Source: Molanna angustata (lineage: Eukaryota > Arthropoda > Insecta > Trichoptera > Molannidae). Taken from it: a stretch of DNA of 64,000 nucleotides. Numbering within the stretch: the first letter of the stretch is position 1; each line of letters opens with the position of its first letter. The position numbers and the translations under genes are program-made. The DNA lies in assembly GCA_963576475.1 (NCBI GenBank), contig OY754973.1:12832253-12896252 (forward strand), written 5' to 3'. The notes below the pieces were generated by a model, which worked only from the letters and a program-made list of their open reading frames with translations, made no database searches and was not told the origin of the DNA. Positions 38,911 through 50,010 of the stretch are shown here, one piece after another.

Positions 38911-39715
38911 GATCTAGAGAAGAGAGAACCCTCGCCATCCCATCACATGCCACGGCTTTCTATACATCATCATTTACTGTCCATGCTGCCCGGTTATGGA
39001 ACAACTTGGCCCTTGACATTAGAACTGCACCAACGTTAGGAACCTTTTTTTTTTTTAATGGCTTTCGTCACCCGGTGACGTTCTTAGCCAGTTTCAAGTT
39101 TTATGTTATACAAGTCATTCTAGCGTTACAAATTAAAACACAAATCTCTTTCGAGTAAAAATAAAAATTAATCAAATATACAAATTATTGTTCTTTGCAA
39201 AGGCACACACCACTCGAATAACATCTATTGTCGGGTTATATAGCAAAACTGACATCTTTGTTGGCAAAACAACACCCTTCGATACCAAAGTTGCCAAGAA
39301 GCGGTCAATATCTCGTATAGATGGGGTTAGGAACCTTCAAAACCAGATTAAAACGCGCGCTCATACTTTCCATTTCTTAACCTACATACTTCCCATTTAT
39401 TTCCCTATTCTTGTAGTTAGTCATATCTCCTCTCCTTTTTTTTCCCTTCCCTCCCATAGTGTTGTAACAGGTTTTATCTATGATTTGTTAAATTTACATT
39501 GATGTACATATTTTTATTCTTCTTACTTTCTTGTGTTTAAATGTAATATGTTTATGGTTTTATATATATTTTCTCTTTTGTACATGTACCATTTTGTCTC
39601 ATAACTGCCACAGATGGTTGTCTGGAAGAAATTGCCATTAGGCAATAAGTCCGCCATTTGTACTAGCTATTAAGTAATGTACAATAAAGTGTTTAAATAA
39701 ATAAATAAATAAGGT
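38911..39715 (+). pseudogene. jockey-like LINE 3' end with nested insertion
   Basis: Encodes the same C-terminal tail as 911-1162: RSREERTLAIPSHATAFYTS, SSFTVHAARLWNNLALDIR and, after an interruption, TFKTRLKRALILSIS. The 3' untranslated part includes GAAATTGCCATTAGGCAATA and AGTCCGCCATTTGTACTAGC, and it ends in AATAAATAAATAAATAA. The coding end is broken by an insertion at 39047-39325. Confidence 0.8.
39035..39337 (-). mobile_element. poly(A)-tailed insertion with 12-bp target duplication
   Basis: About 279 bp (39047-39325) lie between two copies of GTTAGGAACCTT at 39035-39046 and 39326-39337. The left side begins with a T run, so on the minus strand the element ends in poly(A). The minus-strand 3' part reads CTGGCTAAGAACGTCACCGG + GTGACGAAAGCCATT before the poly(A), which resembles the tail of an RTE-type LINE or SINE. 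Confidence 0.8.
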
Positions 39716-39755
39716 GTTCTTTTTGTTGATGTTGTTGTTGAGTTTGTTTTCTCAA

Positions 39756-41398
39756 TCTATATTATAAATTTGAATGTTTGTATGTATGTGTTGAATGCGC
39801 TCCTAAACCGTTCATCCAATTGCAATGAAAGTTTGGTGAATTGTTGAGAGTATACCAGGGATGGTTTCTGGATCAAAAAATTTTTTCTTCTTCTTCTTCT
39901 TCATCCACCTTCATTTTACCTATGAAGGTGGATTATCCTGGGAACCGTTCATCCGATTGCAATGAAACTTTGATGAATTGTCGAACGTATGCCCGGGATG
40001 GTTTCTGGATTAAAAAAAATTCTTCTTCTTCTTCTTCATCGGGTATTAGGTCATTTTACCTATGAAGTGGACTATCTTGGGAACCGTTCATCCGATTGCA
40101 ATGAAACTTTGGTGAATTGTCGAGCGTATGCCCGGGATAGTTTCTGGATTAAATTTTTTTTCTTTTTCTTCTTCTTCATCGAGTATTGGATCATTTTACC
40201 TATGAAAGTGGACTATCCTGGAAACCGTTCATCCGATTGCAATGAAAATTTGGCGAATTGTCGAGCGTATGATCGGGATGGTTTCTGAATTAAAATTCTT
40301 CTTCTTCTTCTTCGGGTATTAGTAGACCTAATACTCTGGGAGAAGAAGCTTCAAATGTCCTTCCATCTCTTCGCAGGTCTTCCAGGACATTTTTTGGATT
40401 TAAACTTTTTTCTTCTTCTTCTTCTTCATTGTGTATTTGGTCATTTTACCTATGAAGGTTAAATGACCTAATATTCTGGGAGAAGAAGCTTCAACTGTCC
40501 TTCCATCTCTTCGCAGGTCTTCCAGGACATTTTTTGGATTTAAACTTTTTTCTTCTTCTTCTTCTTCTTCTTCATTGTGTATTTGGTCATTTTACCTATG
40601 AAGATGGAGTATTCTGGGAGAATAAGATGCAACTGTCCTTCCATCTCTTCGCAGGTCTTCCAGGACGGTTTCTGGATTCAAACTTTTTTCTTCTTCTTCT
40701 TCTTTATCGTGCATTTGTTCATTTTACCTATGAAGTTGGAGAATCCTGGAAAAAGAAGGTCCAACTGTCCTTTCATCTCTTCGTAGGTCTTCCCAGTATT
40801 GTGTCGGGAATTAAACTTTTTCTTAACCTACTGAAGGGACGGGAGGTAATGAAGGGAAGGGAGGTACTGGTGGGTCTGACGGGACGGGTGGTACTGAAGG
40901 GTCTGAAGGGACGGGAGTAACTGAAGGGACGGGAGTAACTGAAGGGACGGGAGTAACTGAAGGGACGGGAGTAACTGAAGGGACGGGAGTAACTGAAGGG
41001 ACGGGAGTAACTGAAGGGACGGGAGTAACTGAAGGGACGGGAGTAACTGAAGGGACGGGAGTAACTGAAGGGACGGGAGTAACTGAAGGGACGGGAGTAA
41101 CTGAAGGGACGGGAGTAACTGAAGGGACGGGAGTAACTGAAGGGACGGGAGTAACTGAAGGGACGGGAGTAACTGAAGGGACGGGAGTAACTGAAGGGAC
41201 GGGAGCAACTGAGGGACGGGAGTAACTGAAGGGACGGGAGTAACCAAAGGGACGGGAGGTACTGAAGGGACGGGAGGTACTGAAGGGACGGGAAGTACTG
41301 AAGGGATGGGAGGTATTGAAGAGTCTGAAGCGACGAGTGGTTATGGAGGACGATTTTTAATTATACAGGCAATACGAAGTTTGCCGGGTGTTCACTAG
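39756..41398 (+). mobile_element. Helitron-like element carrying tandem arrays
   Basis: It starts TCTATATTATAAATTTGAAT and continues GTTGAATGCGCTCCTAAACC + GTTCATCC, a typical lepidopteran Helitron head. The block CCGTTCATCCGATTGCAATG...GGGATGGTTTCTGGAT is repeated four to five times (39800-40290). Units of about 130 bp with TTC-rich runs follow to 40830, then an 18-bp minisatellite. The end ACGAAGTTTGCCGGGTGTTC + ACTAG fits a CTAG terminus. No Rep/helicase frame is present, so it is non-autonomous. Confidence 0.6.
40908..41245. repeat. 18-bp minisatellite, about 18-19 copies
   Basis: GGGACGGGAGTAACTGAA is repeated almost perfectly; one copy near 41205 has GCAACTGA and a lost base. The minus-strand frame of repeated LLPSLQ is a by-product of the 18-bp period and is not called a gene. 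Confidence 0.95.
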
Positions 41399-41649
41399 CA
41401 GAATATAATTATATAATATATTTAGCAACAGCCCCCGAACAGATTATACATAGGCGGGTTTTGTTGATCACATTCTTTGTACCTACTTTTGGAATGCTAT
41501 TTTGTGTTGCAATTAGCAATAAATAAACATAAAATAAATAAACATAAAATAAATAAACATAAAATATTTTTAATTAAATAGCGTATCGTTGCATTTTGAG
41601 TTAGGATATTGTGAAAAAAACATATTGTTTAGATAATTTATAATCTAAT

Positions 41650-41745
41650 ATGGAAGCTTATTATCATCATCACTGGCACTACAGTCCGCTAAGGACCCTG
41701 GCCTCCTCCGGAAATCATCTCCATCTCTCCCTATTGACCGCTAGT
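41650..41745 (+). repeat. LINE/SINE-like fragment (TTATCATCATCACTGGCAC)
   Basis: The string CATCATCACTGGCACTACAG followed by TCCGCTAAGGACCCTGGCCT resembles a common moth interspersed repeat end. It abuts the Helitron that starts at 41749. Confidence 0.45.
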
Positions 41746-41748
41746 TTA

Positions 41749-42218
41749 TCTATAAATATAAAATGGATTTACGTATATTTGTATGTGTCCGATGAACTCC
41801 CAAACCAACCATCCGATTGCGATGTAACTTTGGGAATTTGTTCAGCTCATTCCGAAGAAGGTTTATGCATTATAATTTATTTATTCGATATCTCACAAAA
41901 AAAATTGGTATTGAATTGATACTTAGTGGGTTTGTTCAGCAAAAATCCTATATACCCATACATAAAATGGTATATTCTGGAATAATGCTAAAGGTTCAAG
42001 TACCTATATTTGTTTGAATAATTAAATAAAATTTAAATGAATGAATGAATAGGGACGGAAGGGACTGTAGGGATGGAAGGGAAAAAATACGGAATTATAA
42101 TTATCGAATCTAGATAAGAATGTTTAATGATAAAAAGGAAACATACCGAACAACCATTTTTATATATTTGAAGGTAAATAATTAAACAGGCAGGACAACG
42201 TCTGCCGGGTTTTACTAG
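41749..42218 (+). mobile_element. Helitron-like element, short non-autonomous
   Basis: A 470-bp unit begins A|TCTATAAATATAAAATGG and ends GACAACGTCTGCCGGGTTTT + ACTAG|T. The 5' TC, the 3' CTAG and the A|T insertion context all fit Helitrons. The early part GATGAACTCCCAAACCAACC + ATCCGATTGCGATG is the same head region as in the element at 39756. Confidence 0.7.
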
Positions 42219-43424
42219 TATCAATATATTATAACAAAGTTAGTACCTACTGAACATGTTATAATGTCGATAAGTAGTTTTGTTGTATCAACATTCGACA
42301 AACATAATAATTATTATTGTATATCGAAGCCGTAGATATAACTTGAGAAATTATTCTATGACTTTTGGATTCCTCTATAATATTGTTTAATCTTCTTAAA
42401 GTAGCATACGTCTTCTGCTTACGTGTTTTTACATTTGAAAAAAAATATTGAGTTTGTCGACGAATAGTTCTATATGAAACTTTATGATGGCATGAATGAG
42501 TGATGCATATAGGCATGAGTGATGGAAAAGTGTAGAGAACAAAAACATGTTAGATAAATTAATATCGTTTACCTACATAAAATTTACCGAAAATGTAGGT
42601 ATTGTTATGTACCTATATTTGATATATTTAATTTTATATTTATGTCAGATCTTTCTTTAGTTACGTTTTGATATTTTTTTTTGTTTAAACCACAGACAAA
42701 TATGCAGGGCCGGATAAATCATAGAACAATCAGGAACAAGAAGTCAGGGCGGTTTTCTTAAAAAGGGCGCTTAAAATTCTAAAATGGTAATCATATAAAT
42801 AAAAATCCGCATGTATGGCGCTCGGTTCTCTTTGCGTACCCGGATAGAGGCTCGCAATGATGGTGTGTAAGTGTAAAATCCCACTTATTATGATTCGTCA
42901 TTTTAGACCCGATGTAATTTTACATAATTTTAAATTGTTCTACATTTAAAATTCCAAAAAAATGGGCGGGTGGGGGGCGGATTCAAATATATTGCTACGG
43001 GTGCAAAAACACATTTATCCGGCCCTGCAAATATGTAGGTAGTAATTATTTGTGCTTGTTAATAATACCAGCGATATGCTCTAAAACAAAATATTTCGGT
43101 TTAATGTAATACCTCTTTTTTCTTCGCGTACTGTCTCACTACTGACATAACAAGTGCATTTGGTATAAATTATTTAGGTATATAGGTACTTATATTTCAT
43201 CCTTCAATCTTATTTATTATTTATTCCAGTGCGTCTGAGGCAGTCAAATGTTGTGTAGCAGTCAAAGAGTGATCAAACGTATCATCGTTGTTTTGACAAA
43301 TTTCTAACTTTTAAATCCATTGTTCAAAAGAGTTAGTATGATCGAAAGTCGAAAATAATTGATCGACTTTTATGTATTTCGCTGTGGTATTTCGACGATA
43401 TTCTGGGACAGGCATAGCATAGTA
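42219..43424. other. no gene; small repeat tail
   Basis: AT-rich. Near 42815-42865 GGCGCTCGGTTCTCTTTGCG + TACCC resembles the LINE tail at 9060. The region 42700-43030 (GCAGGGCCGGATAAATC ... ATTTATCCGGCCCTGC) has inverted ends. Confidence 0.5.
42704..43028. mobile_element. inverted-repeat element with GCAGGGCCGGATAAAT ends
   Basis: GCAGGGCCGGATAAAT at about 42704-42719 is matched by ATTTATCCGGCCCTGC at about 43013-43028, a perfect 16-bp terminal inverted repeat enclosing about 325 bp. CAGGGCCGG ends are typical of hAT-like non-autonomous elements. No transposase is present. Confidence 0.65.
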
Positions 43425-43700
43425 CAGGGGTCGGCAACCTGCGGCTCGCGAGCCACATGCGGCTCTTTGGATGTGAAGATGCGACTCTTTAGTTCCATAC
43501 GCAAATATTATTTATTTTATAAATAAAAACATTTAAAAATCGTTCTGAATCGATTAACGAGGATTAGGCACCGATTCTATCTTTCAGCCACTTGTATTCG
43601 CTTTTCATCACACCCGTCCCCCGTGACACGCATCGTCACTGTCGTCAGTCCATCGGAAGCTCACGAATGACGCCGTCGTTGGATGTTAAAACAACATTTT
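43425..43700 (+). mobile_element. hAT-like element end
   Basis: CAGGGGTCGGCAACCTGCGG followed by CTCGCGAGCCACATGCGGCT is a common terminal sequence of hAT-family DNA transposons. I could not find the matching right terminus, so the unit is partial or its end lies in decayed sequence. Confidence 0.55.
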
Positions 43701-45162
43701 ATGTATGAGCCAAATTTATCCTAACGATCTAAAACCATGCAAGCCATCGCTCCCATTAAATTTGTTTGCTCAATTGTTTGTTATTGAAGTACAAGTTAGT
43801 GTTGTAAGTAAATGTTTACCTAATTGTTTTAATTTTTTTCTTAAATAATAAGTAATTATCAAATAATGCCATATAGGTACATTATATAATTTGTAATAAC
43901 TTGAAGGTTTTTTCGTTGACACAGTGGATGTTCATAATTGTAAATGAGTATTTTTATTTGTATTTGAATGTATAGTGTGCCTCTGAGGATGCGAGCTGTG
44001 ACTGGCGAAAGCGCTTACGCAAATAAAAGTACTCACTGTGGAATCTAACTGTGTTTCTATTTATAAGTGTTTTTTTTACAATTTATATAATATGTTGTGA
44101 AAAACACTATATATGAATAAATACTTATATATGAATAAATAGATTTTTTTTCTTATGAATAAACATATTAGTTTTTTTATCAAAAAACTTTATTTATGCG
44201 AGTACTGTTTATTGTTGGCAAGAAAAAATAATAATATATGTATAGGTACAATTAGGTATTTAACTTAATTATAGTATAATACATTTTATTTACTACTTTA
44301 TCAAGTAATATTGTACCTACTTCAGATATTATTATACTTGTACAAAGGATTTTTAATAGATAAATAAATATTTTACGAAAATTGCTTCAAATATTGAACA
44401 TACCTTTTAAAAAAACTTTGTTCTGAACTCATGAATAAATAATACATATATACAATAACTTTGTACATACCACTAATTTTGAGTATTTTCCGTCGAATGT
44501 TTTCGAAGCTAACCGCTTCTTCTTCCGGACAAACTTATACTAAATCATAATGTGTGCACGCGCTAATTATTGTGTGACTTATTGAAACTACATAATTGTA
44601 CGGTGGGGGTAAGAGAGATATAAGTTATAATTATAATTTGCTGGTACATAGAAACATATCAAATAGGTAGTGGCGAGTTATTTAAATTTATTTGGTAGTT
44701 TATAATGTTTTCATTTTTATTCAATGCTTTCCTTATTTCAAATGCTGCCAAATTGTCTTGTTTCAATTCTTGGTTATTTGTATGTAAAAATTTTAAGCCC
44801 GTTTTATTTATCAAATGCGTGGTGATTAATTAGAATAATTAGATAATTCGCAAATCCGGAGAAATTGTTGCTTTTGAGGCATCTCATAATATGCTAGAAC
44901 CACTGGAACTTTGATAGTTCAACAATCAACCATGATTTTATGAACATGCATAATAATGAGTAGGTACTAACTCCTGTTCAATAATTGTCAGCTAAAACCT
45001 CGTAACTCTGGTATAATAAAATGTAATACTTTATTATATTTAAGTAAACGTATACCTATAGTGCTACATACCTATGTAGTTTTTCAACTACTTTAAAATA
45101 AACAAAATAGAATCGAACGCCACATTTTCGTGTATTGCACATACATCGCAATTCATCAATGT
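43701..45162. other. no recognised gene
   Basis: AT-rich. At 43980-44035 TGAGGATGCGAGCTGTGACT followed by GGCGAAAGCGC resembles the GAGGATG...CGAAA type of retroelement tail. No exon is seen. Confidence 0.4.
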
Positions 45163-45375
45163 CAGCCTTCGTGGCTCAGATAGTTAGGTATCTGACTGCT
45201 GATCCAAAGGTCCGAGTTCGATTCCCGGTGGAGACACAGTTTTTAGCTGTGTTTTCAGTCTGGATCTGTGAGACGATTAATATTGTTAATCTCCAGAAAG
45301 TGACAAATTATTATTGGGTGCGAGTTAAATTATTATTTGACATAGTACCTGTTAGTTACCCGAGAATCAATATAA
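45163..45375 (+). mobile_element. tRNA-derived SINE, family 2, fullest copy
   Basis: Head with CTTCGTGGCTCAGATAGTTA (A box), ATCTGACTGCTGATCCAAAG, B box GAGTTCGATTCCCGG and GGAGACACAG. The body follows with CAGTCTGGATCTGTGAGACG and ATTATTGGGTGCGAGTTAAA to GTTAGTTACCCGAGAATC. It defines the family whose pieces occur at 1526, 6380, 15935 and 29600. It ends about 850 nt before the first slo exon. Confidence 0.85.
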
Positions 45376-46223
45376 AATAAAACCATTCTTACATACATGT
45401 AACGCGACCTCTTGTGTTCGCGTTTTCTTTTATTCGTATTCGCCGCCAAACCGCCAACAATTAAAATAAATGTAATTTTTTTTTTACAAAACTGACCTAC
45501 AAAATGTGACAAGTAGAAGAATAGAAATTGCACACGAGCCGTGCTCGTCAAACGCGAATCGGCGTTCCTTGCGCACCGGAAGCCATTTCAGGAGACATCG
45601 GTCGGGCTGTACCTCCTGAAAAAATAAATGAAGAAGAGGACAATGTGTCAGTAAAATGACACCAATACTTGTGAAAATTTAAATTTTATATTGGTGATAT
45701 ATTTCGGATGTGTTTTTCTGTCTGAATTGATATTCTTGGGTACCGTCAGACAGTGATTCAATATTTGTTTTTTTACAGGTGAACATTTTATTTAAAACAG
45801 GCTTAAACAGGGGAGCTCGTCCTCTACCCCTATTCAGAGGAGGGTATCACATGCATCTCCTTATGCAGATTTTTCTACTATTCTACATTGTAATAGTTCA
45901 GTTTTTTTTTATAATTCATAATCATGCCACCTTTTACACATTCAACTTATATTTCAACCATATAAATATTGCATCATTTAATGAAATTAAATTAAATCAC
46001 AGTGAAAAAAACTATATATTATACTTGGAGGAATAATAGATATTATATAACCCTCCACTAGGTTTCGAATCCAAGATCTTTAGGATAAGATATCTTTAGC
46101 TTTCTTTCTTGATTTCTGACTCCTCTGCGCGATTACTTTTTTTACTATTAGCATTTTATAAGGTACATTCGATATAATATATGTGATTCAATATTGATTT
46201 TTCTTTCATTTTGCTTGTTTCAG
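45376..46223 (+). other. intron sequence before slo S1 exon
   Basis: No upstream slo exon is recognised. A GC-richer block at 45385-45620 (TGTAACGCGACCTC...) could be an LTR fragment. The 45779-46036 open frame is AT-driven and is not called. The last 30 nt form the pyrimidine tract of the acceptor. Confidence 0.5.
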
Positions 46224-46285
46224 GTAGTGTTGGTGTTCATTCTGAGTATAGCATCGCTTATCATATACTTCATAGATGCCTCTAG
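46224..46285 (+). CDS. slo: slo exon: S1 transmembrane segment
   Basis: This 62-nt exon reads in phase 0 from GTA and encodes about 20 residues, VVLVFILSIASLIIYFIDAS, followed by two bases (AG) of a split codon. This is the S1 helix of Slo. The acceptor is a pyrimidine-rich tract ending TTTCAG at 46223 and the donor is GTAAAT at 46286. In the fly protein S1 follows the N-terminal exoplasmic tail, S0 and a cytosolic loop. Those upstream residues must come from an exon further 5' that I could not find in the window. Confidence 0.95.
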
Positions 46286-46681
46286 GTAAATATTTTTTTA
46301 TATTTTATACAATAAGTATATTTTAATAAATACATTTTTTTCTTTCGTTCATTAAATTTCTGAACGCAAAGCCAGTAGTAAAATATTTAGTCAAAAGCAT
46401 ATTTTCTCAAAGTAACGGATATTTTGACGATTTTGTTTATTGTTGATGGTTCTCAAATTATGATAATTGTCAATTTTATGAATAAGACTATTAATTTTAT
46501 GAATCTATATAGGTATTCAAGATCTGCCAGATAGTTTGCTTAAAATAATTCATTTTATGTACTAGTCATCTTTTTCCGGATAGTTATCAAGTAACTTAAA
46601 ATAAATTGTTAGTAACAACAATTAAATAATACTTATAACTTAAAGAATACTTATTAACTTTTTTATTATTTCATTTTTCAG

Positions 46682-46778
46682 TGAAGAAGTGGAACGATGC
46701 CAGGAATGGAGCGACAACATTACACAGCAAATCGACCTTGCCTTTAATATATTTTTTATGGTCTACTTTTTTATACGA
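46682..46778 (+). CDS. slo: slo exon: S1-S2 loop and S2
   Basis: This 97-nt exon begins by completing a serine codon (AG|T) and continues EEVERCQEWSDNITQQ, the extracellular S1-S2 loop, then IDLAFNIFFMVYFFIR, most of S2. It ends in phase 0 at CGA|GTAAGT-like donor sequence (GTAAGT at 46779). The acceptor is TTTTTCAG. The acidic loop residues and the start of S2 match the conserved Slo family pattern. The NIT motif in the loop is a possible N-glycosylation site. Confidence 0.96.
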
Positions 46779-47673
46779 GTAAGTTAATTTTTTAGAAATT
46801 TATTTTACATATTTTTGAAAAAAAAAATGTAGAATTTTAATCGATATTTTTCCATCACTATCTGCTGGTATTATAAATAAAATAAGAATGCGAAATAGAA
46901 AAGGATGTAATGGACTGAATGAAAGTCATTTCATTGAGGTGGTTCGGTGACAGTAAAATAGTGGGTAGTTAAATACTGACGAAGTAATTTAACGTTCAAT
47001 AATTTAAATGATAGGCGGAAATCGTCCACATAAAAAAAGTTGATAAATAATATTATTGCACTTACATGTTTTTGTTTTACAATGCCTATAAGCTTAGAAA
47101 AATAATATCAACTAGATTCATGTCATTTATGTGCACATTTTTCATATTCCATCATTTTTCATTTTTAATCTATGATATGTCAAAACCACAACAATAACGA
47201 CACTATGGTTTAAACGTCAAAAATATTATTGAATATTGATATAACTGAAATTTGTTTACATTTTTCAATAAAATGTGTGTATTAATTAGTAATTTAAACA
47301 TCAGAATGAATACATACTTTTTAAAAACAAAGTATTTACTCTTCAGAATAAAACACTGTGATGTAGTGAAAAGTAATTAAATTTTCATTTCCTTGTTTAT
47401 GCAGATTTATTTATTTTTATATGATGGTTTTAGAATTATTTTTTATAAATGCACAAAAATTACTGATTACTGTAACCGTTTATTTTTTTTTAAATTATAA
47501 ATAGAACAAATATCAAAACATTTTTTCTCTAATGCATATTTTACTTATGATTTTACTATGATCTTTACTTTTTCCATCAAATGTATCTACTCAATGGTAT
47601 TTTATTTTAATTTGTATCGTTTTTAAATATCATTTGTAAATTAAAAACATTATGTATGATTTCTCTTTTTCAG
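46779..47673 (+). other. slo intron, nothing further recognised
   Basis: 895 nt of AT-rich intron with a normal acceptor tract. Confidence 0.7.
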
Positions 47674-47785
47674 TTTATAGCAGCTAGTGACAAATTTTGG
47701 TTCATGCTCGAAATGTATTCATTCGTAGATTACTTTACGATACCCCCTTCCTTTGTATCTATATATCTGGATAGAACATGGATCG
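47674..47785 (+). CDS. slo: slo exon: end of S2, S3
   Basis: This 112-nt exon starts in phase 0 with [17 protein letters not shown], the end of S2 and the S2-S3 linker, then [20 protein letters not shown], the S3 helix and start of the S3-S4 turn. It ends with one base of a split glycine codon. The acceptor is CTCTTTTTCAG and the donor is GTAAGT, both near consensus. The acidic residues of S2 and S3 that belong to the BK voltage sensor (the D in SFVDYF) are present. Confidence 0.96.
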
Positions 47786-48380
47786 GTAAGTTATCATTAA
47801 TTTAATTAATATTACTTTATTACACAAATCATTGAGTATTGCATTTTAAGAATAAGCACCAAATTACAAAAAAATAAATGAAATACACAAACACTCTTAT
47901 GACAGACACACACTATAATAGTGTTATTTATAAATGTGGTTGAAATATTAAACTATGGTTGAAACTCAATGTGATCACTTTTCTTATTTATAAACATGGA
48001 TCAAGTGTTAAACCAGTATTCAACCCAAACATCAAATAAACCGGCGAAGGGGTATAGTTTAACACTGGTTCAACTTGATATTTCACACTTTGGAAATAGA
48101 TTTGATTTATGATCTGTTTAAATACTTTCGATAAGGTTTTTTAAGCATAAAATATGAGAAATACATATAAAAAAACTATTTAATCCATTAGATTTATTGA
48201 TTTGCGTTGAATTCAAATAAAAAAATTAAATATCAAAAAGTGCAATAGCTAGAGTTTGATAGAACTATTGTGTAGCGCCCACGTGTTCCGTGCCGCGCAT
48301 ACTGTTCTGTGGTCATGACAACCGAATTTAAAAAATTAAACTCGGTTCTGTCGTATGAAAAAGAGCTCAAAATTGAGCTA

Positions 48381-48570
48381 TCTGGGGGGCAAGTCTGGTT
48401 CAATCAGCGAAATCAAAACCCCAGTGATTACCCATATCATGGATATAATTATCGTATGGGGTTCTATGACATCTAAAGATATTTTAGAACTCCATTTAAT
48501 AATTATATCCATGATATAGGTAATCACGAGTGTTTTGATTTCGCCGATTGAATCAGACTTGCCCCCCTGA
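48381..48570. mobile_element. palindromic MITE inside a slo intron
   Basis: A 190-bp element with ends TCTGGGGGGCAAGTCTGGTT and AATCAGACTTGCCCCCCTGA and internal pairing GAAATCAAAACCCCAGTGAT / ATCACGAGTGTTTTGATTTC. It is the second copy of the element at 24685-24873. The surrounding 47920-48675 also has scattered GGTTGAA/TTCAACC words and may be an older element into which this one inserted. Confidence 0.75.
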
Positions 48571-49314
48571 ACTGCTGTTCAAGTATTTTTATAAATGATG
48601 TTTCTGTTGAACTTAGAATAAGGCTTTACACCGGGTTCAATTGAACCGTGATTCTTTAAATTACACTGTTAATGTTTTTATGTGAAAAGGATATTAAAAT
48701 ATTTATTTTATGTTTTTGTACTTTTAGTATTAACAAACTATTTTTCATTTAAGTTCTGTTAAAAGCTTCCAATGAATATATTACGTTGAACTTAATATTA
48801 CATATTGATAAGTTAGAATTCAAGATCAAATTAGTTCTCAATAAATATATTAAAATGATAGAATATTTTTTATTCAAAGACCCGTCGAGTATAAAAGTCT
48901 TAAATAATATCTTAAATAAATTTACATTTCTATTTAATACAAAATATGATTGTATTGGTTTCATGGTGGTTTTAGACAGAAACTAAATTATTGATTGTTT
49001 GCAAAACTATACATGACAAATAATCATTGAGCAATTTTCTGATTTCTTAGAGCAATTAAGTTTTTTTTGTCATTGTAGAAAACTGTCACAAGAACTTCAT
49101 ATTTATTTTAATCTGATGTTTAAATTTATTTATAATTATAGTAATTATCTATTTAAAAACAATTTAACCGTTTTGAATTTGATATTACTATAAAACTCTG
49201 TTAATTCTTTAACTAAAACTATACTTCAGTACCATGAAAAGTATTAAGGTTTTGCTTAAAGAATTGGATCATGAAAATATGTACACTATATAAATTATTT
49301 TTAAAAATTTGTAG

Positions 49315-49466
49315 GGTTAAGATTTCTCCGTGCTCTACGCTTGATGACTGTGCCTGATATTTTACAATACCTCAACATCCTGAAGACATCCAGTTCAATA
49401 CGACTCGCCCAGTTAGTTTCTATATTCATCTCAGTATGGTTGACAGCAGCTGGTATTATTCATTTG
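49315..49466 (+). CDS. slo: slo exon: S4 voltage sensor and S5
   Basis: This 152-nt exon completes the split glycine and encodes [20 protein letters not shown], the S4 voltage-sensor helix with its arginines in RFLRALR. The linker [10 protein letters not shown] and the S5 helix [20 protein letters not shown] follow. The acceptor ends TTTGTAG at 49314 and its pyrimidine tract is interrupted by purines. The donor is GTGAGA at 49467. The exon ends in phase 0, and the following exon carries the outer pore turret. The sequence is nearly the same as other insect Slo proteins. Confidence 0.97.
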
Positions 49467-49832
49467 GTGAGAAATTTATATTTTTTCTTTATTTCATTAT
49501 TTATTTTATCTTAAATCATAATTTTTTTCAACCCTGTGACAGTGAATAAGTGATGTAAATCTTGAATATTCTTCTGAATAATATGATGCGTATTGAAAAT
49601 AAGGTATTTTTAAACAATATTAAATAATAGAAAGGCAAAACATTTTCTTATAATTAAAAATTAACTTCAGTTTAAAATAATGAGGGACATAAAAAAGTCT
49701 AAAATATTGTATTTGTGCTGTATTTTGTTTAACGATAAAAGTTGAAATCATCATTTATATGTGTAATAATATCAATTTGATATAATATGGGAACAATGAA
49801 ATTTAAAATAATGAACAATGGGAACAATTTAG

Positions 49833-50010
49833 ATTGGTAGTGGCAGAGTGGTTAGCGCATTGGGTTTGTAATCCAGTGATTGCGAGATTGAATTCTGCCA
49901 CGACCAATTTCGTTCACCCATAGCACAAGCATTTTTTTTATTAATTTAGGGAATGTATGAGGATGTATAAGTACCTGTTACTACAAGGACATATTCATTC
50001 TTTTAAAAAA
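49833..50010 (+). mobile_element. tRNA-derived SINE, family 1, inside a slo intron
   Basis: Head GTGGCAGAGTGGTTAGCGCA (A box), GTTTGTAATCCAGTG, and a diverged B box GAGATTGAATTCTGCC. The body is TTCGTTCACCCATAGCACAA to the end ACAAGGACATATTCATTC. Same family as 6178-6340. Confidence 0.85.

Noticed and set aside
40828..41247. 139-codon minus-strand frame of repeated LLPSLQ
   Set aside because: An 18-bp repeat keeps any frame open; not a gene.
45779..46036. 85-codon frame just upstream of the S1 exon, considered as the missing N-terminal slo exon
   Set aside because: Its sequence does not resemble S0 or the S0-S1 loop and it is not in a fitting splice context.
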